Under the pieces are notes generated by a model, which was not told where the DNA came from, made no database searches, and was given only the letters and a program-made list of their open reading frames with translations. DNA of 64,000 nucleotides from Kalmusia sp. IMI 367209 (Eukaryota > Ascomycota > Dothideomycetes > Pleosporales > Didymosphaeriaceae): positions 310,001 to 374,000 of the forward strand of contig JAPEUQ010000005.1 of the NCBI GenBank assembly GCA_027946365.1, given 5' to 3'. Position 1 is the stretch's first letter. Every line of letters starts with the position of its first letter. Shown here piece by piece: positions 54,380-64,000 of the stretch. The translations under genes and the position numbers were made by a program.

Positions 54380-56288
54380 GGGTAGACTTTCACGCGCCAC
54401 AGCGACGGAGATGACCAAGGCCAGGAACACGGCCACAGCCACCGCCCGCTTATTCCTGCTTCCAGCATGCCTGCGCTGCTGTTGCTGCTGCTGCACGTCC
54501 GTAAGCCACCCCCTCCAAACGCTTTTACGTACAAGCAACTGTTCCACCGCATCACATGGGTCGCGATAATTGACGATTGCGATCCTGCTTCCTCGCCGCT
54601 GTGCGGAGTAATATAGCCGCCCTGTGCTCTGCTGGGTATCGCATCCTCCAAGCGGCCAGCCAAACGGCCTGCGTGCAACGCCAGGCCGCGAGTTGCAACA
54701 ACACGCTCTCAGAGAGTGTGTGTGTGTGTATGCGTGGTAGTAGCAGGTTTGTGCTCGAGTGGTACCTACATATGCAGGCTGCGCGCAGTTGCAAAAGCAG
54801 CCTAGGTTGCTTCGGAAGCGATGGCAGGCGCTGGAAATCGCGTACAAGTAGATGCTATAGGCCTATAGCTTTCCGGGCCAACTGTTCGTCCGCCTACTAC
54901 TTCCTTGCACCTCATTGGGTCCGTAGAAGGGTCGGCTGCTAAACCTTGTCGGGTAGCGGATAGTGAACATGTTTCTGCGACATGAAAGGTCCAGTGGGTG
55001 GCTCTCCGCAAAGCATGAGAACATGCAAGCACGGAGATGAGTCGCTATTCTACACGGTAGCGGCCGTGTATAGTTCGAACTCTACCGCCGTCCATCATGC
55101 GACCGTCTGCGAGACACCATGCCATGTCAGATGCTCGTGCACCCGTGGGGTAGATCGTTTTGGATGTTGCACCAAAAAGTACCGCTGTCGACCATCATTT
55201 CTCCTTGGCCCGGGCCTGTCTCGTATCTCGCGAACAGACCAAGGGGGGACCCACCGCCTAAAGGACCACACATGCCGTACCTTGTCGCCTTTTTGCGAAA
55301 GAAAGCCTTACCCGTCCCCGCACTCAGACGGCTAGGCGTTTTTTTTCGCAGGCGGCTCAAACACATGCACACAACACTTCTGCACACTAGGAATGTCACT
55401 CCACAGCCAAAACTTCCATCCAACCCTCCCCTCTCGTGCAGGATGAACCTAGCAACGATCACTGGCACGACCGCCGATCTATCCCCCATACCGTTATCAA
55501 TAGCTACATTGTACCCGTGCACCATCTCCTCGAAGGGGCCCCATCTTTTGTAGCGACTATCGTCAACCACTCTGAGTTCGCGTCGACACTACCAACTACT
55601 ACCTCCCAAAAAGCAACTCGAGCGTAGAGCGCCTCAAAAAAACCCCTTGTTAGTCTCCCTCAGGAGACATTTTGCGCGGGCAGCGGACGGCTGCTAGCCA
55701 GGGGCAGCAGGGGGAGGGAAAGGTTGCGCTTGCGACGTACAGCCAAAAAACGCCACGAACGAAAGACTTTCGTCGATGCGAGCCTCAACGCTCGAACCGG
55801 CGTCTCCGAAGAGCCAAAAAACCCCGCGTCAGAACCATATCCTGCGCGCGACCAACCACAGCACCGAGCACTCGCCTCGGCGCGCACAGGTAGCCGTGGA
55901 ACCATTTCCCTCGCAAAGCTTGTCCCCCGGACGGACGCTCACTCTGCTGCGTGGCTGCGCGCGGGAAGATCAGCAGGGCGTCAGCGGGGGCGTGCCTGTG
56001 TTGTGAGTGGGCGTTTTTGGTTTGCGGCTTGCTTTGGGGGCCGCTTTTTGAATCCATCCTCTTCAGGGATTTGCGCGCGGGCGTTTGCTGCTACTGCTGC
56101 TGCACACTCCACACACGCACACACACACACAAACACTCGTGATTTTGCCATGTGAAAGGCGCTCCAACCACACCGGGATCCTTCATGCTCATTTTACTCT
56201 GGAGCAAACTACTGCGCAGGGTCACCGATTAGGGCATATCGCGAGGGGTTGCAGTCGACGGCTCATCACGCTGGAGGAGTGTTGCCAC

Positions 56289-56309
56289 GCTCGCTCGCTC
56301 GCTCGCTCG
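56289..56309. repeat. (GCTC)n tetranucleotide repeat
   Basis: About five uninterrupted GCTC units, the complement of the motif at 50323-50346. Confidence 0.85.
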
Positions 56310-56892
56310 ACCGCACCCACCTCGCCGGGTACTGCCCGCATGCACGCTCAGCAGCTCATCTTGTGCGACCACACCTTTTGCGTTGGGATGCGCTTGTGAG
56401 AAGTCGCCCAGCTGTCTGCTCATCTATTGAGCGGGGCCACATGATGTCGATAAGACGTGTGTGATATGAGCAAAGGTCAGCATGCTCGCAGTCATCTCAC
56501 CACGAGCCAGAAGGACAGTCGGTGAGATTTCAAATCGTGAGCGCGTGAACGCGAACCTTTTCATTTGGCATGCCGTCGTGAACATGAGCTGCAGGTCGTA
56601 CGAACATGGCGCGGTATCCAAGAAGCCGGTAACCGATGCCCGATAACAAACGTCTGATATAGATACAATCAAGTAAGAAGAGTAGGAAGCAAAGAAAAAA
56701 AATAGCCCCTCTTTATCGTGTGGCCCATGCCATGCTTTTCCGATCGTGCCAAAACATATGCACAGAGCCTCATTAGCCATTATGCTTTTGCCAACCAATC
56801 CAAACCAAGGCTGGAGGCCTCGTTCCATAGCTCTTGTCCAATCGACTGTACAAATCCGAGCCCCCAGTACGCCGAATTGCGCAAAAAATACT

Positions 56893-59478
56893 TCAGATCA
56901 TAATGTATTCCCCGTCAACTTTATTCATAGCTCGTCGCCAAGGAAATGCCTGCTGCTGTGCACCAAAGAAACCCTGCCACTGAGGCTGTGTCTCCGAATT
57001 ACCGCGCTCTCGCTCGCGGTCCTCTTGCCAGACCTTCTCTAACACCTCCAGACCACTAAGATTGTTGAAGAATCCACTTTCACGTTGGATCTCGACGCAC
57101 CGCTGTCGCACGATTGCGCGGTGTTCCGACTCCACGCACTCTGTGCCTATCAGGAACAGGGGCCAGAGCAGGAATTTGTTGACGCAGCTGGTGATGCCAA
57201 TCTGCGAGATGTGGAGGAGACCCTGCGACACCAAGCTCTGGAAATTGAGCGCGCTGGATGGCAGCGTGGGGTGCGCTAGGCGTTCGGTATACAGAAGAGC
57301 TGCATACCGGAAGCTCTCACTCATGTGCAGCATGGCAGTATCTGCAGGGGAGAGGGCCAAGGCAGACATGCCCGATTGAGCATGCCTACCGGTAGAGAGT
57401 TCAAAGTCCCACTCTTGTAGTCGGATCCGGATGTCGTGCCATTCCTCCCAAAACTCTGTGCGCGGATCCTCGGTACCGGAGCCCATCGGGCTTCCTGTTT
57501 CGTGTCTTGAAGGCCGCCAGCCGTTACCGTCGATGTTGTTGAAACTGAATGAATAAGTGTCTCTCCGTTTTAGCCGCGGTGAAGCTCGCGGTGTAGTGTC
57601 ATTTTCTCGAACAGGACGATTTTGGCTCAGCAGATTCAGTCTACCAAGTCTAGCAATGAGTTTGAAAAGGCGCCCTTCGCAACCCGAAAGGTGCTCCGAG
57701 GCGCCCAAGTTTGCCGTAAGATTCATCATATCTAGGGAATCACCTTTCACTTCCATTTCCCTGTCATTAACCGCGCTCGTGAGGACGTCAAACCAAGTAA
57801 AGAAAAATTCAATCCAACCAACGAAATCTGACTGCACCGTCCCATCACGCATACTCAACAACTTCTGCACACCAGCCAGTTGCGTTCTGAACTTGGTAAA
57901 GCCAGAATCGCACACATGGAAGAGGCAGAGAATGAGGAGAGTAGCAAGGACACTATCATCTTGTGCCCCTTCCGGATCGACCAATTTCTGGTTGAGCAGG
58001 TTGATAGATTGAGCCTTGTAATGCTTCTCCTCGTCGGACGCCTCCCCGTGCATCTCGCGCAATTCCCACGCCGTCATCTGGGAAAATGCATGCTCCGGGA
58101 GCAGTCCATAGTCCTGGGCATAACTTAACCGCCGGCCCTCGATGCCACCACGCATCCGCAAGTTGTTGGTGGCCAATGCCGCAATGGCATTCCGGAGACC
58201 CTCACTCCTCATCGCGAGTGGCATCACGTGCATCCGGTAGGGGTTTGCTTGGTCATCACCAGCCACGAGAACCCGGGATATAAACTTGTCGTAGTAGTCC
58301 AGCAGGTATAGCATCCGCGGGGAAAGGTGGGAAGCGGTGGTAAGACTCTGAGGAATGAAAGTGGTGAGCGCGGATTCGTTAAAAGACAAGGGGCCAGAAC
58401 CATGGGAAGACGTACCCTCCGACGGGAGATAGGAAAAACCAGGCTGAGACAATCCGCCAAGACTTGAACTCATTTCCCCCTCAATAAAGATATCTGGAAA
58501 AGCAGGCGGGCCCATGCTCTGCTGAGCAGAGCTGACCTCGTTGAAATCTTGCACACTTTGGTCAGAGCTGATACTGGAGCTGACATCGTCGGCAATCGGT
58601 AGCGCGTGCTGGTTCGTGTGATACCGCATTTGATCCATGGCATGCATAGAATTTTGATCGTGATACGTGATATTTGAGAATCGAGGAACGGAAGAGTCGA
58701 CGAAAGGATACTCATCGGCAGGTGTACGAGGGTATTCACCAGGAGAAGGGAAGTCGCTTTCGCCGTAACTGCCAAGCGACGCTGAAGATGCGGAGAGGCC
58801 ATTGTCTTCGTAAGGGACAGCAAGAGAGGTATGGAGCCTATGCAGAGGACCCTGGTGGATATGAGGTCGGCGCAATTTGGAAGAATGCGGGTGAAACGGA
58901 TCCACGTGCTCCCCATAACCTGGAACGGGAAATCCCATTGGTGTGGTGGGAGACGGAATGGGAATCGGGCTCGTAGGGCCAAAGTACTGGTACTCTGGTG
59001 CACCAGAGAAGGTATGTGGGCTGGTGGGGCTCGTAGGAGAGTGAACTCCATAGTCTATGCTTCCTCGAGTTTCCAGTCTCGATGGGCTCTGCTGTGCAGT
59101 GGTAGTCGTTGGAGTGGCAACAGTGGTGGTAGAAGTCTGGGTTTTCGAGTCGCGTGTAGCGCTAGCGTTCTGTGTAGACGACTTGGCTACGGGTAAAGAC
59201 ATGCCTCGAAGCTTTCCGCGGCTGGCAACTCCAACGCCCCAAGTCAAGGTGGTACGGTATCCCGAGCATTCTTTTCCCATCTCTATGCATTGCCCACAGT
59301 AGGGCCGTCGACGATCGCATTTGACTCCACGTTTGCGGCAAGCAAAGCAATCTTCGCTGGCACCCGTGGCAGGCGCTCTTCTTCTCCGCTTCCTGGGCGC
59401 GGCGGCGGCATTGTTGGTAGTGGTGTTTTCTGGTTTCTGGGCCTCGTTAGGCTGGGTGGCGGTGGTCGACATTGCCAT
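56893..59478 (-). CDS. pro1: PRO1/ADV-1-like Zn2Cys6 developmental transcription factor
   Basis: An intronless frame of 861 residues from the ATG at 59478; an in-frame stretch upstream (to 59604) precedes the conserved start and was excluded. The zinc cluster cysteines are at residues 44, 47, 54, 61, 64 and 71, directly after a basic RKRRRRAP run. They are followed by the characteristic YRTTLTWGVGVASRGKLRG. A long Ser/Thr/Pro-rich region leads to the fungal_trans_2 type domain (MLYLLDYYDKFISRVLV, ATLLILCLFHVCDSGF, CVNKFLLWPLFLIGTECVES, SGFFNNLSGLEVLEKVW). The zinc cluster plus LTWGVGVASRGKLRG pattern is that of Sordaria PRO1 / Neurospora ADV-1, needed for fruiting-body development and cell fusion. 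It is longer than the Sordaria protein, mainly in the linker. Confidence 0.9.
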   Translation of the reverse strand: MAMSTTATQPNEAQKPENTTTNNAAAAPRKRRRRAPATGASEDCFACRKRGVKCDRRRPYCGQCIEMGKECSGYRTTLTWGVGVASRGKLRGMSLPVAKSSTQNASATRDSKTQTSTTTVATPTTTTAQQSPSRLETRGSIDYGVHSPTSPTSPHTFSGAPEYQYFGPTSPIPIPSPTTPMGFPVPGYGEHVDPFHPHSSKLRRPHIHQGPLHRLHTSLAVPYEDNGLSASSASLGSYGESDFPSPGEYPRTPADEYPFVDSSVPRFSNITYHDQNSMHAMDQMRYHTNQHALPIADDVSSSISSDQSVQDFNEVSSAQQSMGPPAFPDIFIEGEMSSSLGGLSQPGFSYLPSEGTSSHGSGPLSFNESALTTFIPQSLTTASHLSPRMLYLLDYYDKFISRVLVAGDDQANPYRMHVMPLAMRSEGLRNAIAALATNNLRMRGGIEGRRLSYAQDYGLLPEHAFSQMTAWELREMHGEASDEEKHYKAQSINLLNQKLVDPEGAQDDSVLATLLILCLFHVCDSGFTKFRTQLAGVQKLLSMRDGTVQSDFVGWIEFFFTWFDVLTSAVNDREMEVKGDSLDMMNLTANLGASEHLSGCEGRLFKLIARLGRLNLLSQNRPVRENDTTPRASPRLKRRDTYSFSFNNIDGNGWRPSRHETGSPMGSGTEDPRTEFWEEWHDIRIRLQEWDFELSTGRHAQSGMSALALSPADTAMLHMSESFRYAALLYTERLAHPTLPSSALNFQSLVSQGLLHISQIGITSCVNKFLLWPLFLIGTECVESEHRAIVRQRCVEIQRESGFFNNLSGLEVLEKVWQEDRERERGNSETQPQWQGFFGAQQQAFPWRRAMNKVDGEYIMI

Positions 59479-61189
59479 GACGAAGTTATATGTAAGAAGG
59501 TATTGCAGGTGTCTACACTGTAGCAGCTGCAAGGTGGTTGGACAGTGTAAAGTAGGTGCAAGAAGAATAAACAAACGACGAGGGTGAATGCTCAATGGAG
59601 GCAAGAAGGCGCGTCCCGTGGGTAATATTTAGCTGGAGCGGCGCTTGGTCCCAGATTTGATAAGAAGATCAGGACGGGAGACAGGGCAGGCTGCCAAGGG
59701 GTTGCATCTCTCAAGATGACCGCTGTAATATCCTAGCGCGCATCCTGCCGCGGTCTTTTGGAGGAGCTGGGGGTTGAAGGAGTGCTTTGAGCTTGAGCCT
59801 GCCGAAGCTTCGGGCTCTGTGGCGAGCAGGACCTTGAAGCTGCAGGAGGCCCCTACCACCCCATACCATGGCGGCGAATGGCCTCCATCAGGCATGATGT
59901 TACATCGCGTTCATCGCTTCTTGACCCTGGACGATGCACGACGGAGAAGGCGTCCAACTGCCACCAATCAGTAATCGCGCGCAGACGATCTTGCGGAGGC
60001 TAGCTTGGGAGCGTCGAGTGGCCCAAGCCATAGAAACGGCCTGTTCTGAGTTCCGTCTAACAAGGGTGCCCATAGGTTTGCTCGGTCTTCACATCTGCAG
60101 CCAGCTGCAAAGCCACTCCTGCCACTGGCCGATGGCGCGCGAACAGGGACGAATGGCGCGGGGACATGGCCAGCGGAGCCGACCGAAGTGAGATAGAGTT
60201 GAGAGTAGCTCGCGCCTCTAGTGGGCAGCCGTTAGGAGCTGCAATCGAACCTGTATGGAAACGGTGCAGCTTCTAGCTGTGCGCCAGCGCAGCAAGCCAA
60301 ACTCTTGAGCAACTGTGGGCGCGCTGCAAGAGCCGCCTGCACCTCGCACGCTCGCAGCGCCAAGCGACGGCCCTCAGGCTAGTATGTACGTAAGGAAAGG
60401 AACAGCCGCTGCTCCCAGGACCCCGCAGCGCATCAGGCGCGTCGGGAGCGGCGGCGGCGGCGAGCGACAGCTGCTTGCTTGTGCCAGCATCCGCGGGACG
60501 TCGATATGCTCGGCGTCCGGCGCGTCGACAGGTGCAGCAGACTCAGGAGGCCATGCCATGCGAACAGCGCGAGGCGGGCGCGTGGTGGTGCGAAGGCTGC
60601 CAGCGATGACATCGTGGTGCGCAGCCAGCACGGCGGCAGCGCGCTGACTGTCTCGGGAGCCCGGCGTGCCGTGCTTCTCTAGAGCGCATGGGCCGGGATG
60701 TGGGAGGTGTCGAGTGAATGTTCGCTCGCTCCGGGGCGTCTTGGCGTCCACTCCGCCCAAGCTGCCGGTTTCTCGCTGACGGATAACGCTGAGTGTGCGA
60801 TATGACAGCGTCATCAGACTCCCCCACGCGCTTGAGACCAGCGCAGGCCTCAGCGCTGCATCGTGTGCACCATGGCGCGCTCGCGAAGGCCCCGAAATCT
60901 GCCATTGCCCTCCCCTCCACACGCTGTGCGCCATGATGCATCGTGGCCCACCGCTGATCGATCACGCAACCCTTTTTTCGCTCGGAGCGTGTGCCGCTAC
61001 GGCACGGCCAGGTGGTCCGCGTGCAAGCGCAACGCTGTCGCGCGCTCTCGAGCAGCGGGCGGCTTACTCCAATCGCGCGCCCGCCACTGACCGAGGAACC
61101 ATGAGGAACCGTTCCGCGTCGTGGGTGAATGGGCGGAACGTGCACGTGAGCAGAGTGAGACCGCATCGGCGACGGGCCCTCTTTTGGAC

Positions 61190-61235
61190 GCCTTTTGGAC
61201 ACCCTTGGACATCCTCGGACACCCTTGGACACCCT
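61190..61235. repeat. Short tandem repeat of a TTGGACAC-type unit
   Basis: About four copies of a 10-12 bp unit (cttttggacgc / ccttggacac / cctcggacac) in a row. Confidence 0.75.
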
Positions 61236-61422
61236 GGCTTAGTGGGGGGCATATCGCTGGCCAGCCCGCAGGACGTCACGTCGACAACTGGAGCGCTGCC
61301 CCTCGCAAGACGCTGCTAGCCGTTGTACCTGAACGACACTCTTGTACCTTGCGGGGTAATGGCGTCGACGGCGGCCGGGGCAGCGGCCCAGGGACTGCCT
61401 CCCGAAGCCTCCCTTCGCGCTC

Positions 61423-61426
<4 letters not shown>

Positions 61427-61454
<28 letters not shown>
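61427..61454. repeat. (GT)14 microsatellite
   Basis: Fourteen uninterrupted GT units. Confidence 0.95.
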
Positions 61455-61457
<3 letters not shown>

Positions 61458-64000
61458 CATCGTGGACGTCGCTCGCCTTCCCTCTGCTCTGCTGCCTGCT
61501 ATTGTGCCTTCGTCCTCGCGTGCGCATGCCACAGAATCTCAGAGCGGTTGTCTCTAGCCCACCGTGGTCTGGCCTTGCTGATCATCGTGCCTGACTCGCT
61601 ATCAGAGCCTCACGCGGGGTCGGCAAGCCGGCACCTTCTAGTTCACGTACAGAGCTTCTAGTTGCTGATAGTAACGGCGTCCTGTTGGTCTCAAACTCGT
61701 CCATGCACTGGTCTAATTGTCGAGATGCTATCGAGATGCATCACCGAGCCAGCATTGCACTGTTGGGCCTTAACACATCAGCCGCTGGCTCATGTCTGGC
61801 TTCATCGTCCGTCGATTGCTCTAGACGCTGGATCCTGGTACTGGACGTGCGATTTGCAGCGCATCTCAAGCGACCGGGCCCGGCATCCAGAAATCGACCT
61901 CGCTCCGGCGAGTTATTCCGGCGCAATATGCAGATATGCCGAGCTCAGTATTCCTACCAGGAACGTCTGTCTTAAAACACGTGAAATCGATACTTATGCT
62001 GGTCTTGATGTGAGAATTGCCGCGGTGTCTTCTCCCAAATGGTCTTGTCGTTCTCGAAGCGCTCAGAGCGCTGAAGGAGCGTCTCCAGCGGCGGCTCGCA
62101 AACCTCCGAAATGCCCGATGCAATGCAGCCGTCTTAGCTCGCTCGTCGAATGGCTGCGAGTCGCTCCCCGCAAATTGCGAAGCGATGCGAAGAGACGCGC
62201 CGGGAGATTCGCTAGGATGCAGCAGCGGTGAATAGGAACACACCGTGGATCGCGCATCGTAGCTGTTAGGTAATTTCTGCAGCTTCATTGGTGTCGCATT
62301 TTATGCTCTAAATGTTGTCATTGTCGAATAGCTGTGGTATCCTGAGGAAGCTGCAACCCTGCCCTTGCCTTAGTAAGCGTAGCTTCTTTGCGTCGGGCCG
62401 ATTCCACCTTTCTTAATTCAACAACCTCTCTCTTGAATTTGAATAGACTTGCGCTATGACCCTACCTTGGGTGACTAGCCTACAAGCTCGTCACAAACTT
62501 TTGAAAGTGAAACGACTAGAGCTGGGGAGCTTAATGTCGGCCCTCGGTAGCTTTCAGCTGTACCATGTGCTGCTACCGCTGCCGTCCTTAGGCCCCTTAT
62601 CTATTGCGGAGATGGCGATGAGAGCGGTGAAGCCCTATGGCGAAGAAAAGGTGGTGATGCGATACGCATGTACGCCTCGCAATCGGGGCGCCTAAGGTGA
62701 ACTAGATAGTCCAACTGTGGCGGTGCTGTGTAGATGGTGAGCTAGCGACTGCTCCCAGCCTCAAACAAGTGTACCTCACCTTTCGGAAGTTATTTTTGAC
62801 CCACAGATGTGGAGGAGTCGAAAGACGGTTGAACGACGCTCCAGTGTGCCTGGTGGATCCGCACAAGTCCGGTAACCGCACGGTAGTCGATAGTGAGGTT
62901 GATAGCGAGAGAGACCTAGACTAGTCTTCGTATAGCGAATTACCCTGGAATGCGTGACACTCACATCGCTTTAGAGACTGATGATGTAGAGAAAACTGAC
63001 AAAGAAGTGACAACATAGAAGTTTTCACTTAGACTTAGCACATTAATCTGGAAACCCAGATGCATGGAGCAGAAGCCTGAAGCGAGGGGTTGAGAATTCA
63101 AATCAGATCCATAGAGCCCGGGATGTGTCGATGTGTTGGATGGAGGAGGTTTTTTGACGATCGTGACGGTAAATTTGTAGAGTTAAAGGGCCCAAGGCTA
63201 TGATATGAGTGGAATGGTCAAGACAAGAGAAAGGAAGGAACATACTGCCTCGAAGGCATTGAGTATCATCTCCGTACTTTGAATGAGCCACGCTCTGTAG
63301 AAAGTGTAGATGTCCTTCATTTTACTGTGCAAAGCAGTAAGAGAACACACTTCTTCGTATGAAAAGGCCCCATATGGAGATGTAATACCAATGAGACTTG
63401 AGAATTCTCCATTGTGCCGATAATCTTTTCATTATCCAAGCAACAAAGAAATGTAGATAGCGTAAGGTTGTAGACCTTAGTGATTAGAGGCTCGTCTCCA
63501 GCTTGATAGAATCGAAAAGTGCGAATAGATCATCGCAACACCGGAGTACTATGTAATATTAATGTTAGCGCATCAGCGTACTTATTACCACTCAGACTAT
63601 GCTCATGCAAAATGAACGTATGGCTTCCATCTAGGTCGATAAGGATCAACCTTTAATAAAAAAAAAAAGTAATTGACACCAACCAAAGGAAAGAATTTGT
63701 GAGCTTATCTCTGATGGTTGATCACATGGTCAGAACTGGTCGATGTTTGGGTCACCACCCTATAGTGCACGTCAGCTATTGCGCCAATGATTCTTACATG
63801 ATATAGATTTCAGTGTCGCATTACCAAACCCACATCTCAGCTTTTAGACAGTGTTGCCACCCCATGAAAAGGCTTTCTTGGGCTGCGTTGATGCCTGGTG
63901 CCGTTCATGGGGTCGGTATGCGGCGCGGTTTAGCCTCTGTTCGCGGTTACCGACTGCGGCGTGTGGCGCTACTCCATTGCCTAACTTTGCGGGCGATATC

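Larger units (their letters stand above)
53941..56892. other. 3-kb GC-rich interval between UVE1 and PRO1
   Basis: No gene was supported; long frames on both strands overlap each other and look composition-driven. It contains the UVE1 5' region and the 3' flank of PRO1, plus GGA, CTGG and GCTC microsatellites. Confidence 0.45.
59479..64000. other. 4.5-kb gene-poor right end of the window
   Basis: 59.5-62.3 kb is GC-rich with mutually overlapping long frames on both strands and no recognisable domain. 62.3-64 kb is more AT-rich and also without a supported gene. The left end must contain the PRO1 promoter and 5' UTR. Two tandem repeats are listed separately. Confidence 0.45.

Noticed and set aside
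54218..54847. Long minus-strand frame upstream of UVE1
   Set aside because: Built largely from CTGG and GGA repeats; no domain and no sensible start.
60374..61532. Mutually overlapping frames near the right end
   Set aside because: Both strands are open at once, with (GT)n and tandem-repeat content and no family resemblance.
1..64000. Intact transposons, CRISPR arrays, phage or plasmid features
   Set aside because: No transposase or reverse-transcriptase reading frame, terminal repeats or spacer-repeat pattern were found.

Overview
The window is nuclear DNA from a filamentous ascomycete (Pezizomycotina, probably Dothideomycetes). The support is short GT..AG introns of about 45-210 nt, fungal-specific families (two Zn2Cys6 regulators, a HET-domain gene, an NmrA pair, a Git3-type receptor, PRO1, UVE1) and divergent housekeeping pairs. 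No rRNA, tRNA, CRISPR array or intact transposon could be supported. Exon coordinates were worked out by hand from splice sites, reading phase and remembered family sequence, so any single boundary may be off.

1-13.5 kb is an accessory-looking stretch. It holds a broken fructosamine-kinase-like gene at the left edge, an intact Zn2Cys6 regulator (1016-3280), an orphan open frame (4090-4386), two convergent NmrA-like genes (5167-6142 + and 6805-7850 -), a small decayed gene (9184-9546), a HET-domain gene with an apparent one-base frameshift (10112-12129), and another decayed gene (12528-13460).

13.75-20 kb is a compact housekeeping block: ARMH3/DUF1741 (-), a nicotinamide riboside kinase (+), the chromodomain/MRG protein EAF3 (-) and a Cnl2/NKP2 kinetochore protein (+). 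Two divergent pairs here share promoters of 319 and 419 bp. 20.6-30.2 kb holds metabolic and surface genes: a secreted multi-intron glycoside hydrolase with a Cys-rich tail, a Git3-like GPCR, a small secreted Cys-containing protein, a DUF1479 oxygenase-like enzyme and a YeeE/YedE membrane transporter. A 2.8-kb gene-poor stretch follows.

33-39 kb is again housekeeping: TSR1 (40S assembly) divergent from an ISA1-type Fe-S protein, then a Dabb-domain protein divergent from DSC E3 ligase subunit 3. 39-48 kb is the most unusual part. Four minus-strand genes share one architecture: a short basic first exon, one phase-0 intron and a coiled-coil second exon. At least one decayed copy lies among them, as does an unrelated multipass membrane protein. 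48-64 kb has few genes and long, GC-rich, microsatellite-laden flanks. It contains UVE1, with two in-frame starts that look like mitochondrial and nuclear forms, and the developmental Zn2Cys6 regulator PRO1.

Two conserved genes, ARMH3 and TSR1, each carry an apparent frameshift in or beside a homopolymer (C5A4 and G8). Assembly error is the simplest explanation. The HET and decayed-gene lesions are not at homopolymers and look like real decay.
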